A stretch of 64,000 nt of DNA from J054 sp965221985 (GCA_965221985.1 OZ244928.1:62001-126000), one strand, 5' to 3'; shown: positions 51,019 to 60,843, counted from the stretch's first letter. Program-made: numbers and translations. Notes: a model not told the origin generated them from the letters alone.

Positions 51019-52980
51019 ATGAACGAGCTGTCTATAGATCCGCTGATGCACTCCGTGCGGGTTTTTACCGCCGCATTGCTATTCGTCATACCAGTCTCGC
51101 CAGCGAATGCACTGGCCGTTACTACCGAGCAGTGTCGTAACGATATTGCTGAACTAATCGAGTCAACGGATACTGTTTTCGCCGAAGTTGACGTTCGCGG
51201 GAATCGGTCCAAAGAGTTGAACGGCAGACTTTCCCTCGCACAGCGGAGCTTGGATCGAGAGCGCGTTCGGCAGGCCGCTACTTTTCTCAAAGCTTACCAA
51301 CGTCGAATAGAGCAGCTTATTCGGCAGGGTAGGCTGGACATCGCAGAGGATTTAGAGCGGGATCTGCTCACCGCAGCCGGTGATGCAATCAACTGTGTCG
51401 AAAATATTGGCCACATTGTGATACCGCCACCCGCCGATACGGGCACCACGTTTACAGACCAATCCGCACTTCTCGCACCATATGAACGAAACGTTTTGCG
51501 TGGCAATGGTGAAGGACTGGGTGGAGTTGCATGGCTCGACTATGACGCGGACGGTGATCTAGATCTGTATCTAACGAACGATGCGCCATACAGTACAGCG
51601 CTTTTTCGCAATGATGGAGACGGTTCGTTTACTGATGTAACCGTCGAAGCAAACGCGGATGTCACAACCGGGGTTTCTGGAATCGTCGCCGGAGACATTG
51701 ACAACGATGGCTATCCCGATCTATTCCTCGCCGGGTCTGGGGGCTTTGCTGGTCCCTTGCAAGGCCCGACCGTGATGCTGCACAACCGCGGCGATGGAAC
51801 CTTTGCCGACATCACGGCGACAGCCGGAGTGCCGGGCGTTGAAACGGCGCTGGGCGCCGCCATGGCCGACATCAACAATGACGGATACCTGGATTTGTTT
51901 GTCGCTGGGCCCGGTCATCTTGGTATTGTTTTTGAGCCCAAGGCACAGCATGAGGACCGGTTGTATCTCAACAATGGCGATCTGACGTTCACTGATATCA
52001 CCGAATCCGCCGGCGTTGTAGGCGGCTTGGGATCCTGTGTCACCTCATTTAGTCACTATGACGATGATGAGTACATCGACTTGTTCGTCGGGGTTTGTAA
52101 CGACGTGGATATGTTGCCGACGCCGTGGCACATCTATCGTAACAATGGCGATAACACATTCACAGACATGGCGCCGGGTTCTGGACTCGATGCCCTAGGT
52201 TACTGGATGTCATCCGCATTCGGCGATATCGATAATGACGGCGATTTCGATATTTTCGCGACTAATTTTGGCTTCGATCCGTTGGCCGCCACAGACGTCC
52301 CTGCGCCTCATCACCTGTTCCAGAACAACGGCGATGGAACTTATACGAACATCGCTACCCCGGAAATGACCAGTGAAGACGAATTCGAATTCGGCTGGGG
52401 TGCAAGCTTCGCGGACTTCGACAATGATGGCCACCAAGATCTGTTTTTCGGCGGCTCCATGGCGCCGGGCTTCATTTCCGGAAATCCGGGTCACTTGTTT
52501 ATGAACAATGGAGATGGAACGTTCATTGAAGACAATGCGGCCCACGGACTGGACCTGAGTGACCGCTATGTTACGGGGATTGCTCAGGCGGATTTTGACA
52601 GCAATGGGTTTGCTGACATTGTGATCGTCACCGCACCTTGGTTGTTCATCGATACCGATGGCGTTCCGATCTTGCTTCGCAATGAAGGCAACGGCAATAA
52701 CTGGCTAAATATTCGTTTGCGCGGAACAGACAGCAACCGCATGGGAATCGGGGCGCGAATCGAAGTTACCACCGCGAACGGGTTTCAAGCAACCGAAGTG
52801 CGAGCCGGTAGCAGCCTTGCGTCCACCGAAACACCGTGGCCGACTTTTGGTCTAGGTAAGGCGGATTGCGCCGACGTGCGTGTCGTTTGGCCGTCGGGTC
52901 GTGTGGAATATTTCCGGGGCCTTGAACCGGGGATTGCAGAGCTGGTCGAGGGTGAAGGCGAATTAATGGGGTCAGAGTAA
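51019..52980 (+). CDS. FG-GAP/VCBS repeat protein with ASPIC/UnbV domain (CRTAC1-like)
   Basis: A 653-residue exported protein. A signal peptide (VFTAALLFVIPVSPANALA) and a helical segment of about 100 residues (with KELNGRLSLAQRSLDRERV) precede about seven calcium-binding FG-GAP repeats such as YDADGDLDLYLTNDAP, DIDNDGYPDLFLAG and DINNDGYLDLFVAG. An ASPIC/UnbV domain follows near the end (MGIGARIEVTTANGFQATEV). Likely a surface or secreted integrin-like propeller. Its last codons and stop lie within a REP-like hairpin, suggesting the natural C-terminus was altered. Confidence 0.87.
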   Translation: MNELSIDPLMHSVRVFTAALLFVIPVSPANALAVTTEQCRNDIAELIESTDTVFAEVDVRGNRSKELNGRLSLAQRSLDRERVRQAATFLKAYQRRIEQLIRQGRLDIAEDLERDLLTAAGDAINCVENIGHIVIPPPADTGTTFTDQSALLAPYERNVLRGNGEGLGGVAWLDYDADGDLDLYLTNDAPYSTALFRNDGDGSFTDVTVEANADVTTGVSGIVAGDIDNDGYPDLFLAGSGGFAGPLQGPTVMLHNRGDGTFADITATAGVPGVETALGAAMADINNDGYLDLFVAGPGHLGIVFEPKAQHEDRLYLNNGDLTFTDITESAGVVGGLGSCVTSFSHYDDDEYIDLFVGVCNDVDMLPTPWHIYRNNGDNTFTDMAPGSGLDALGYWMSSAFGDIDNDGDFDIFATNFGFDPLAATDVPAPHHLFQNNGDGTYTNIATPEMTSEDEFEFGWGASFADFDNDGHQDLFFGGSMAPGFISGNPGHLFMNNGDGTFIEDNAAHGLDLSDRYVTGIAQADFDSNGFADIVIVTAPWLFIDTDGVPILLRNEGNGNNWLNIRLRGTDSNRMGIGARIEVTTANGFQATEVRAGSSLASTETPWPTFGLGKADCADVRVVWPSGRVEYFRGLEPGIAELVEGEGELMGSE

Positions 52981-53005
52981 AAAACCGACAATTTTTTGCT
53001 CTGAC
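52971..53005. terminator. REP-like hairpin acting as bidirectional terminator
   Basis: GTCAGAGTAAAAAA pairs with TTTTTTGCTCTGAC (14 bp, one mismatch) around a 7-base loop. The A/T-runs inside the stem give a T-run on either strand, so it may terminate both the repeat-protein gene and the convergent glycosyltransferase. The left arm contains the repeat-protein stop codon. Confidence 0.6.
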
Positions 53006-53038
53006 GCCAAAAATTATTGCGCCGATCCTATCTATTGA

Positions 53039-54319
53039 TCAGGTTTGTCGGTCCTGCTCTCGATAGTAGCGTAACCACTCGCTTGCTCTGTGAGTGTTCA
53101 AATCAATACTTTCATCAGCTAGAGCCGCCGCCGCCGCAACTACCGAAACCTTCGGATAGTATTTTCGGCTACTTGCCTGCGCATACTTGAGAAATCGAAA
53201 CGCGTTGAACCAGCGAAATATACGCTTGCGAAAGCTTTTTTCATCACGCACATTTTGGTGGATTTCATCAATGCGCTCCCTGAATCTTTGCTCCCGCAAA
53301 AAATCCACGAGCGGGCTCGGTAACTGTTTGAATAGAGAGCCAAGCTGAGCTGGGCTTTCGTCGCGGATGCAATCGCAAAATTCCCGTAAATCTCTATAAA
53401 TAGGCGGTGCGAAGGTGCGCAGCATATCCCTTGACGTCAGTGCTCGCTCCAGCGCCGGGCCCGTCCCAAACGGTACACGCCGAGAGCGCCGAACTCCTGG
53501 ATAAACAATCGTCCCGTTGAGTGCGGAATAGGGTCGTGCCGCAATCAACTTTTGCGCGAAATAAAAATCCTCACCGCCCTGGCGTAGGTTCATTCCACCC
53601 TGGGCGACATAGTCGCTCGCACGGCAAGCAATCGTTGAGCCAACTGTGTGATAGGCATAGGGAAAACCCGCGCTGCGCTGGCCCGCAATATAGCAGCGCA
53701 GATGGAGTTCATATTCAACCATTGCACGAGCAATTGGCATTTTTTTATCAAGAATTTCTGGATGTTCGAAATAGATCGACGCCCCCGCAAGATGCGGATT
53801 GCTTGCGAAGAACTGACGACTTGCCACGAGATAGTTTGCGGCCACCAAACAATCAGCATCCAAGCACACAATGATGCCGTCGGCGTTCGTGCTTTCTCGC
53901 AGCCTTGCGACCGCTTCATCCAGCCCGATTTTCCTCGCCAAACCAACGCCGGCTCGCCGCGGAGGTAGATCGTTGTGCTCGATAAGACGCACACGCAGCC
54001 AAGTTTTTTCTCGCGGAGCTTGCCAGTCGCGAACGCATTGCGCGGCTGCCTGATTACGGCTCAATATCTTGGGATCCGCACCCCGTGGCGCATTGACAAT
54101 CACCAAGACCTCCACCGAGCAATTCGGCGCCTCGCAGCTACCGAGGGAATCGAGTACCGATTCGATATCCGGCTCATCGAAACAAGGAATCACCACGACC
54201 AGGTCCAGGTCGCCAGGTGGTTTATCGGCCACGCCCAAGGGGTAGAATTGCCGTTTTTCCAAATAGCGTGAAATAGCGGCTCGGCGCGCATCAACGCTGG
54301 TTTGCGCGACTCGGCTCAC
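53039..54319 (-). CDS. Glycosyltransferase family 2
   Basis: A 426-residue cytoplasmic-type GT2 with a GTG start. LDLVVVIPCFDEPDIESVLD, IIVCLDADCLVAANYL (DxD), and a late GGEDFYFAQKLIAARPYSAL with the ED of the catalytic domain are visible. No transmembrane helices are obvious, so a soluble sugar transferase is likely. It diverges from miaE over a short gap. Acceptor unknown. Confidence 0.85.
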   Translation of the reverse strand: MSRVAQTSVDARRAAISRYLEKRQFYPLGVADKPPGDLDLVVVIPCFDEPDIESVLDSLGSCEAPNCSVEVLVIVNAPRGADPKILSRNQAAAQCVRDWQAPREKTWLRVRLIEHNDLPPRRAGVGLARKIGLDEAVARLRESTNADGIIVCLDADCLVAANYLVASRQFFASNPHLAGASIYFEHPEILDKKMPIARAMVEYELHLRCYIAGQRSAGFPYAYHTVGSTIACRASDYVAQGGMNLRQGGEDFYFAQKLIAARPYSALNGTIVYPGVRRSRRVPFGTGPALERALTSRDMLRTFAPPIYRDLREFCDCIRDESPAQLGSLFKQLPSPLVDFLREQRFRERIDEIHQNVRDEKSFRKRIFRWFNAFRFLKYAQASSRKYYPKVSVVAAAAALADESIDLNTHRASEWLRYYREQDRQT

Positions 54320-54334
54320 CGAAAGGACACTTCT

Positions 54335-54919
54335 TTGACTAAAAAATCCATCGACGTGCTTGTTAACACATCACCGGCCTGGCTGGAAACCGTGCTCGGA
54401 GATTTCGACGCCTTTCTGCTCGACCACGCCAATTGTGAACGCAAGGCCTCGGCCCTGGCCATGAGCTTCGTAGCAAAATATCCAGACCGTCCTGCCCTGA
54501 TACCGGGCTTGATTGAAGTCGCCCGCGAAGAACTCGAGCATTTTCAGCAAGTCTATGAGCTGCTAGAAAAACGCGGCTTGCGGTTACAAAAGGACGAACC
54601 GGATCCCTACATCAACAACCTCTTGGCCGCTGCACGTCACGGCCGCGACGAGCGCCTCATCGACCGTATGCTCATCGCCTCCATCATTGAATGCCGAGGT
54701 GCTGAACGTTTTGGCATTCTTGCCCAGTCGTTTCCCGATGAAGAACTAAAAGCCTTCTACCATCGGCTCTGGAAGGCTGAGCAAAAACATGGCCACCTGT
54801 TCGTGCATTTGTTACTTAAGGAGTTTGATGATGATGCCATCTATCCGCGACTTGAGGAGCTACTGCGGGTAGAAGCCGAAATTATTCAAGGCTTGCAGTT
54901 TCGGCCGGCACTGCATTGA
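54335..54919 (+). CDS. miaE: tRNA-(ms2io6A)-hydroxylase MiaE
   Basis: About 194 residues. The ferritin-like di-iron core shows in AREELEHFQQVYELLEKRG, ASIIECRGAERFGIL and EQKHGHLFVHLLLKEF, with the Glu and His ligands intact. It hydroxylates ms2i6A at position 37 of tRNAs reading UNN codons. A TTG at 54335 with AAAGGA seven bases upstream is the best start; the frame opens at a TTG at 54302 inside the divergent gene's promoter. A typical gammaproteobacterial housekeeping gene. Confidence 0.93.
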   Translation: MTKKSIDVLVNTSPAWLETVLGDFDAFLLDHANCERKASALAMSFVAKYPDRPALIPGLIEVAREELEHFQQVYELLEKRGLRLQKDEPDPYINNLLAAARHGRDERLIDRMLIASIIECRGAERFGILAQSFPDEELKAFYHRLWKAEQKHGHLFVHLLLKEFDDDAIYPRLEELLRVEAEIIQGLQFRPALH

Positions 54920-55121
54920 TTGATGGGGTCTGAGCACGCATAGTTGACCCAGAAGCGGCTTCCCGCTGGGACCTATTCAGTGTATAAGAACACGCGCAAC
55001 AACCTGGCGCAATATTCTTGCAATCTGCAGCTGTGCTTAGTGTCCAGATAGCCAGTTTCTGAAGCAGGATATATGCAAACAAACAATGTACTACTGCATA
55101 CGAACCCTGAGAATATTAAAT

Positions 55122-55674
55122 ATGAGTAAGAAAAATATACTTGTCGTCTTTTTGGTTCTCACCATTCTATTGGTAACTGCCTGCTCAACAAAAACTGAGC
55201 ACATGCATGCAGCCCAATCCTGAGTCATTTCCCATACAAACCAGAAATTTCCCTGCAATAAATACCTCGGCAGCAGTTTCACTAACGAATGGTCAAGAAT
55301 CTACGGAACCAGTCCTAATGGGCAAGAAAGGCCGTTTCGAGTGGATGAGCAACCGCAGGGAATGGACAGATGTTGCGATTATTCATGCGGAAAGAGCTTT
55401 GCGAGATGGAGGCGTGTCAGTTGGAGCCAATGAAGCAAAGGCAATTAGCCTATCCATCACGAGTGCCACGCTAGATTTCGGTTTTACTCTTTCTACCTGC
55501 AAAGTCGCGTTAGATGTTGAAACCGCCCGAGGGTATTCTCAGACTTACGAAGGTAGCAATGGAGCGACTGCAGGTCTCGCATATCTACCTAAGCTAGCCT
55601 GCGAGGGGGCCATACCACGAGCCGTTATTCAAATGCTTAACGATCCAAAAATAGTGGATTACCTTCAAGAATGA
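55122..55674 (+). pseudogene. Lipoprotein split by a 4-bp (ATGC) duplication
   Basis: An ATG at 55122 opens a classic lipoprotein signal (FLVLTILLVTACSTKTEHM, lipobox VTAC) that runs to a TGA at 55221. A second frame (55207-55674) carries the 155-residue body, with DVAIIHAERALRDGGVSVG and LDFGFTLSTCKVALDV. The two overlap at ATGCATGC (55203-55210). Removing one ATGC joins them into one continuous frame of about 182 codons. So this is a lipoprotein gene inactivated, or switched off, by tetranucleotide duplication. The body is of unrecognised family, loosely like YajG-type lipoproteins. Confidence 0.7.
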
Positions 55675-55889
55675 CGGGGCGATAGCTTACATTGGCGCGT
55701 CCCATTGCTTCAGCTTGCCGAATTTTCATCACGCTAATCTGACCGAAGAGACAACACAAAAAAAGAGTTTTGGGGTCGTGAAACATTGCGCCTGGAAATT
55801 GAGGTCGAACCGCGGCTGCTGAGCAGTTTAAGCTGTAAACTTGCACCCGGCACTCAATCTGAGATCATCTAGTACGAAGTCACAACTCG

Positions 55890-56438
55890 ATGCAGAATAA
55901 AGACCCGCACAGACGCTCTTTCCCCAACACGCGAACATCGATTCTCTATCTCATTGTCGTATTGGCATTGTCGTTGTTTGTATCGATCACGAGAGATAAC
56001 AATAAAGACCACCTGTGGATGCTGATTTGCGTCGCAGTTTCTAATGCACCCTTGATCCTTATCCTCTTCGGTTCTTGGCTGTGGCTGAAACCCACGCGAA
56101 AATATTTTTTCTTCTTTTTTGCTTTTATTGTGGCAATCCCATTCATTTTTTTCGGGCAAGTATTTCTCGATTTTGTGGTGGATGTTATATTTACCGGAGG
56201 GCTCAAATTAGATACTCGGTTTTGGCGCAATCACGGCGGTTTGAAGCATTACGTTAATAACGTAAACGGAGCCTTTGCGTTGACTTACATTTTTTCCGTA
56301 CCGTACTTTTTTTCTGCTGCAATAATTAAAGAAACACAATTAAGTTCGAAAAAATGGCCGATTATGGGTTTCTGTATTCCTTGGCTCGTGGTATGGCTAA
56401 CTTTCTTTGCTTATATTCTTCTAAATCGCTTTAATTAG
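55890..56438 (+). CDS. Polytopic membrane protein of unknown function
   Basis: A 182-residue protein with about five hydrophobic segments (ILYLIVVLALSLFVSI, LICVAVSNAPLILILFGSWL, YFFFFFAFIVAIPFIFFGQV, LTYIFSVPYFFSAAII, FCIPWLVVWLTFFAYILL) and a short HGGLKHYVNNVN loop. No family recognised. The region is clearly AT-richer than its surroundings, suggesting recent acquisition. No good ribosome-binding site before the ATG, so the start is uncertain. Confidence 0.6.
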   Translation: MQNKDPHRRSFPNTRTSILYLIVVLALSLFVSITRDNNKDHLWMLICVAVSNAPLILILFGSWLWLKPTRKYFFFFFAFIVAIPFIFFGQVFLDFVVDVIFTGGLKLDTRFWRNHGGLKHYVNNVNGAFALTYIFSVPYFFSAAIIKETQLSSKKWPIMGFCIPWLVVWLTFFAYILLNRFN

Positions 56439-56630
56439 ATATTTCTTGCCAGGTATATAGGCGTCTAGATCTAACTGCGGGAATCAAGATTCAATCTCTC
56501 AAATCATCTGTAAGCCGTCAACACCTATGGAACAGCTGCTTATGGAATCTTATCTGCATCCTTTCGGCGAGAAAGATATTCTCGGGGAACCGTGCTAATT
56601 GACAGATGCTCGACGAAAATATTCTTGAAG

Positions 56631-58364
56631 CTAGAGCGCATATCCGTATTTTTTAATAAATTCATCCACGATAGGTAAATAAGGCGATACATGCTCTGCA
56701 TAATTCTTCCACCTTTCGCGCGACGACCCATATATTGGCCTGCTGACCTGATCGCTAGAAGGCGTCATAACAAAACGCTCGGTGCTAAGGGCGTGAAAAT
56801 CCTCATTTACTGTGCCGCACTGGAGGCCAAGAAAACGAAGGACCTGGCCTGTAACGGACTGCATATCTTCAACTAAGTCCTCATAACGAACGGAATGTAT
56901 CTTTAGCTCAAGTTGCGAACAATATCCTTCGTAAAAGCTCATGAGGTCTCTATACCGCTGGAAGCACCCTTCCATAGTCAAAAAATGTGCCATCTCTGGG
57001 TTAAGGAGAAACCCCTGCTGAAAGCAACTCAAACACACATCGGCCGGATGACGAAGCGACATTATGAGTTTAGCCCTGGGAAACAGCGTCAAGATCAGAG
57101 GGACGTGCATGAGATTCAGGGGCATCTTATCGATTACGATGTCTGTATCCGTCTCCAATGCCAGATAATCTGCATTGTGATTAAAATACACCGACCGAAG
57201 TCGATTTACGTCGTCTTCACCAAGCGCCGTTAAATTGAACGGATATGGCTTTCCGATTCTCGACATCTCGCGAATGACAGGCAGCATGGAGCCTACTTCG
57301 CCAAGGGTGATTATCCTGTCTTGAGCATTCAGAATGGTTTCTAATAGCGTCGTTCCGGAACGCGGAAATCCGATCATGAAGCTTGGCGAATAAGGCTGGG
57401 AATCCTGAGGCGGATAGTCCGGCAACTTGCTTAGATCTACGCGTTCAAACGCGCCTCTGATATCCGCTGAAAGCGGTCCAGCATAAAGCTTTTGGCCAAC
57501 TTGATTCATTGCTTCGAAGCTTTGATGAGCTGCGTCGTGCGTTCCCAAGTGGTCCAGACTCCGACCCCTAAGGAAATAACCACGATACTTAGTATCTAAA
57601 CTTCCATCCCCGGATTCTAAGATGCCCCCCGTCAATATCGAGACGACGGATTCATAGTCGCGCTTCTCATGATGTAAGCTCGCCTGATACACGCTTTTCG
57701 CGATCTTATTGGCAAGTCGAGAATCGACATTGTCGATTACGCTCTGAGCTTCAATGAGCCGACGATACTTGATTTCCAAATCAAGCAGCCAATAGGTCTC
57801 ATCCTCTTGGATTTGGTCAGCGATACCCTCGAGGCTCGCCAAAAAATCAACCCCGAGCTTTTCTCGCCCAAGAATGAAACATGCGTGCGCGGCCCATAGT
57901 TTCGCCTGGACCGCAAATTGGGGAAATCTCTCGAGCGCAGCCGCGTGTTTAACAACGGCTACATAATCTCCTTGAGAAAAGTGGGCTGCGCAGAGATTCT
58001 TGCGGCTCATTGCGTTTGACGCACCTGGATCCAATGCCACAGAGTCTTCTAGACACTTGATCGCATTCTCGACAGCGTCAAAATTCGCGCGAGAATCCGT
58101 TAGAGCTAGATCAGCCGCTTTCGCCAGTACTTGAGCCTTATACGCAGCGGGCTGAGCCAATTCAGCCGCAAGGAGCAAGGTGTTAGCGGCTTCGTAATTC
58201 TTGGACTGGGCTTCCTGAGCTTGACTCTGCAATATCAAGCTTTCCACACACCGTTCGTCTTCACGCCCATTGATGTCAGCCAAAATCGTTTCCGCCACTA
58301 AGAAACGACCAGACTGTATCGCGTCTTGCGCCTGCTCCAGCTGACTCTTATTTCCCTGATCCAT
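56631..58364 (-). CDS. TPR-repeat sulfotransferase
   Basis: A 577-residue protein. The N-terminal half is tetratricopeptide-like helices (AQDAIQSGRFLVAETILADI; NYEAANTLLLAAELAQPAAY). The C-terminal half is a PAPS-dependent sulfotransferase: the 5'-phosphosulfate loop SFMIGFPRSGTTLLETILN, then IDKMPLNLMHVPLI, PRAKLIMSLRHPADVCLSCF and VRYEDLVEDM. Family members transfer sulfate to polysaccharide or protein hydroxyls. It stands alone on this strand with an AT-rich flank. Target unknown. Confidence 0.88.
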   Translation of the reverse strand: MDQGNKSQLEQAQDAIQSGRFLVAETILADINGREDERCVESLILQSQAQEAQSKNYEAANTLLLAAELAQPAAYKAQVLAKAADLALTDSRANFDAVENAIKCLEDSVALDPGASNAMSRKNLCAAHFSQGDYVAVVKHAAALERFPQFAVQAKLWAAHACFILGREKLGVDFLASLEGIADQIQEDETYWLLDLEIKYRRLIEAQSVIDNVDSRLANKIAKSVYQASLHHEKRDYESVVSILTGGILESGDGSLDTKYRGYFLRGRSLDHLGTHDAAHQSFEAMNQVGQKLYAGPLSADIRGAFERVDLSKLPDYPPQDSQPYSPSFMIGFPRSGTTLLETILNAQDRIITLGEVGSMLPVIREMSRIGKPYPFNLTALGEDDVNRLRSVYFNHNADYLALETDTDIVIDKMPLNLMHVPLILTLFPRAKLIMSLRHPADVCLSCFQQGFLLNPEMAHFLTMEGCFQRYRDLMSFYEGYCSQLELKIHSVRYEDLVEDMQSVTGQVLRFLGLQCGTVNEDFHALSTERFVMTPSSDQVSRPIYGSSRERWKNYAEHVSPYLPIVDEFIKKYGYAL

Positions 58365-58952
58365 CCAGAAATTTTCTCGCCCAACGACAATGATTAGTAA
58401 TATTCTCAGTTGGCTACAACTATTTCCAATTTCTGCTATTGGTCAAAAGCGAGTTTAGTTCAATGGCGACATCTCAACTACTCCAAGCGGAAAACATGCC
58501 TGCTATCTCACAAAGCAGCACTCCAGTACTCATGATCGAATGACGCCTGTGGGACGGAAGAGAACATCTATCCTTCACCGCATTTGAAAACATCTTTAGA
58601 TACCCGATCAACCAGCCGGTCACAACGCATAGAATCAGACCCTACGTGGATAACGTACGAGTCACACTCTGGCTCTAACGACAATCCAGCCTGCCCAACA
58701 AGTTCCGCCACGCTACCGCTGCTTGTCGGCCAGCGAGATTGCGGGTATATCCAAATCAAGTGCCTGCTCGCCCGATCCCACAACCTGTACGAATGGCCCA
58801 TTATCTTCGGCCTCTACGGTTCGAGCAGCGGATACAGGGGTGGTAACGATTAGCGAAGTGACACGCCGATTTAACCGGACTCCGCCGGCAATGCCCCAGG
58901 CAGTCAAACGTTTGCAGCTAAAGAAAAACTTATAAACTAATGACCGGCACAA
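58365..58952. other. Intergenic region, no convincing gene
   Basis: Nearly 590 bp with several overlapping short frames on both strands, none with a ribosome-binding site or a recognisable domain. It may hold the remains of a decayed gene. Confidence 0.35.
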
Positions 58953-60620
58953 TTATTCTGCCCCAGCGATCTTCAGCACCAACACGTCCGCTGCGCCCGC
59001 GCCCATTGAATAGGTATCGCCGGCCAGGGCCAGTGCGCCATCGGGTAACTCGGCCAGCGCTCGTGCCCACTCATTGCCGGTATCCCCGTAGGTGCGTTCC
59101 CACAATAGCGTGCCGTCGGGTGCCAGCTTAAATAGCCAGACGTCGTTCTGGCCCGCACCCTGCGAATCGGTATAGCCGGCGACGGTGTAGTTGCCATCCT
59201 GTGTCTGCACAATGGCGCGTATCCAATCGTTGCCCGCACCGCCAAACGTCTTGTCCCAAATCACATCGCCTGAATCGGTCAGCCTTACAATGCGGCCATC
59301 GAACAACCCGGCGCCTGCCGACAGCGTCATCCCGGCAACCAGCAGGTCGCCGCCCCGGGTTGTCGCTACCGCGCTCGCGTAATCGGTTTTCTTACCGCCG
59401 AAAGTGCGCTGCCATAGCAACTCACCGTCGGCACCAAGCTTAAGCACCCAAAAGTCAGCACCTCCGGCACCGCTTGACTCCGTATGCCCCGCCACGACCA
59501 GACCGTTATCCGCGGTCGCCGTGATGGCATTGCTCCAGTCGGTCTGTTTGCCGCCAAAGCGGCGCTGCCATTGCAGCGCGCCCGCGCCGTCGAGTTTCAG
59601 CACCCAGAAATCATAGGGACCTTCGCTTTCATCCTGTGTGTACGCCGCCACCGCCACGCCGCCATCGTGAGTAGCGACCAGCGCACTGGCCCAGTCAGTG
59701 GCCGCTCCCCCGAACTGCCGGTCCCACAGCAGCTCACCGTCGGCATCGACTTTAAAAACCCAGACATCGAATTCGCCGGCGCCGCTGGATTCAGTTGCGC
59801 CGGCAACCACCAGCCCACGATCGGCCAGTTCAACAATGCCGCGGCCGCGATCAATGGCAGCGCCGCCGAAAGTCTTGTTCCAGAGCATCCGGCCATCTCC
59901 TGCCATGCGCACGAGCCAGGCATCTTCCAAACCCACACCTTGCGATGCCGTGCGCCCGGCCGTGCACAATCCACCGTCCTTCGTTGCCGTCAGCCCATAG
60001 GCCCAGTCCTTTTCCGCACCCCCGAACGCATGAGCCCATTGCAATCCCCTCATGGTCGGCTGCGCGTCGACACTACCGGCCGTTGCCGGCGGCAAGCTGT
60101 ACTCGCGCAATGCCGCGCGCGGCGCGACGGCTACGTAGTCGAGTTTGTGCTCGTGACTACATGTGCCCGTGTATTGGGTCAGAAAATTTCGGGTGAGCGT
60201 CTGCACTTCACCGTTGAGTGTGGTCACGATCGGCTCACTGTCCACATAAGACAGCTGCGAGCCTGTGAGACTCGCCGCGGCAGGATTCGAAAAGTTCATC
60301 GAATAGTTCTGCATCATGGGCGAGTTACCCGTGATCGTGATACGCAGCGTGCAGTTATCTATATTGCTGCGGTAATCTGCGTAGCTCGATATTCCGGCTT
60401 TAAACCGGTCTTGATCGGCGGGGCCGCTCACCGGATCACTCCGCGACCATTGATCATTGAGCGGTGGCGGTAAAAACGGTTCGAAAAACATCTCTTGCCT
60501 ATTTGCCACATCTTCAACCTCGTCGGCCCGCGCTACCGTTGCCATGCCGATAGCACTAACCGCGAAGGCAAAGAGATACCAGGCGTGGTGAATTCGAAAT
60601 TGTTTAAGCCAGATACACAT
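58953..60620 (-). CDS. Secreted seven-repeat beta-propeller protein
   Basis: A 555-residue exported protein. Signal peptide WYLFAFAVSAIGMATVARA; an N-terminal domain of about 160 residues (ISSYADYRSNIDNCTLRITI; MNFSNPAAASLTGSQLSYV); then seven tandem repeats of about 51 residues, each of the type FGG-DWA-ALVAT-DGG-VVAG-TESSGAG-DFWVLKLDADGELLWQR. Seven repeats suggest one closed seven-bladed propeller with no further domain. Related repeat proteins are annotated as T9SS- or Kelch-like, but no enzymatic motif is visible. Repeats 3 and 5 are the most divergent. Confidence 0.8.
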   Translation of the reverse strand: MCIWLKQFRIHHAWYLFAFAVSAIGMATVARADEVEDVANRQEMFFEPFLPPPLNDQWSRSDPVSGPADQDRFKAGISSYADYRSNIDNCTLRITITGNSPMMQNYSMNFSNPAAASLTGSQLSYVDSEPIVTTLNGEVQTLTRNFLTQYTGTCSHEHKLDYVAVAPRAALREYSLPPATAGSVDAQPTMRGLQWAHAFGGAEKDWAYGLTATKDGGLCTAGRTASQGVGLEDAWLVRMAGDGRMLWNKTFGGAAIDRGRGIVELADRGLVVAGATESSGAGEFDVWVFKVDADGELLWDRQFGGAATDWASALVATHDGGVAVAAYTQDESEGPYDFWVLKLDGAGALQWQRRFGGKQTDWSNAITATADNGLVVAGHTESSGAGGADFWVLKLGADGELLWQRTFGGKKTDYASAVATTRGGDLLVAGMTLSAGAGLFDGRIVRLTDSGDVIWDKTFGGAGNDWIRAIVQTQDGNYTVAGYTDSQGAGQNDVWLFKLAPDGTLLWERTYGDTGNEWARALAELPDGALALAGDTYSMGAGAADVLVLKIAGAE

Positions 60621-60734
60621 AGGCGGGACTTAGCATAAATGAAAAACGTAACCTGCGTTGAATCTAGAACCCCGGCTCGACCGTTAATTTTTCTCTACTT
60701 CTGATCTAGCGGTAGGCTGCAGAATGCATACAGC

Positions 60735-60752
60735 GGTGCCCGGCACCTTTTT
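60735..60752. repeat. REP-like GGTGCC-C-GGCACC palindrome with T-run
   Basis: GGTGCCCGGCACC followed by TTTTT. The dyad can form a 5-bp stem with a triloop. Palindromes of this kind recur as extragenic elements in many proteobacteria. No plus-strand gene ends just upstream, so a terminator role is doubtful. Confidence 0.4.
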
Positions 60753-60843
60753 ACCATTTACAGTGTGAATTGCATCATCATTCTCATTTTTACAGAATGG
60801 AAGAAATTTTAAGAACAGATAGTTTTTATGTGAGGTGGCCAAT

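Noticed and set aside
54923..54990. Possible terminator after miaE (GCGG-CTTC-CCGC hairpin)
   Set aside because: The stem is short, has a bulge and no T-run follows.
58568..58853. Short frames on both strands in the 58.4-58.9 kb gap
   Set aside because: No ribosome-binding site, domain or codon bias; possibly decayed sequence but nothing that can be supported.
59484..60473. A 329-codon open frame on the plus strand
   Set aside because: It lies antisense to the repeat-rich propeller gene, has His/Arg-rich random composition and no domain; it is a shadow of periodic codon use.
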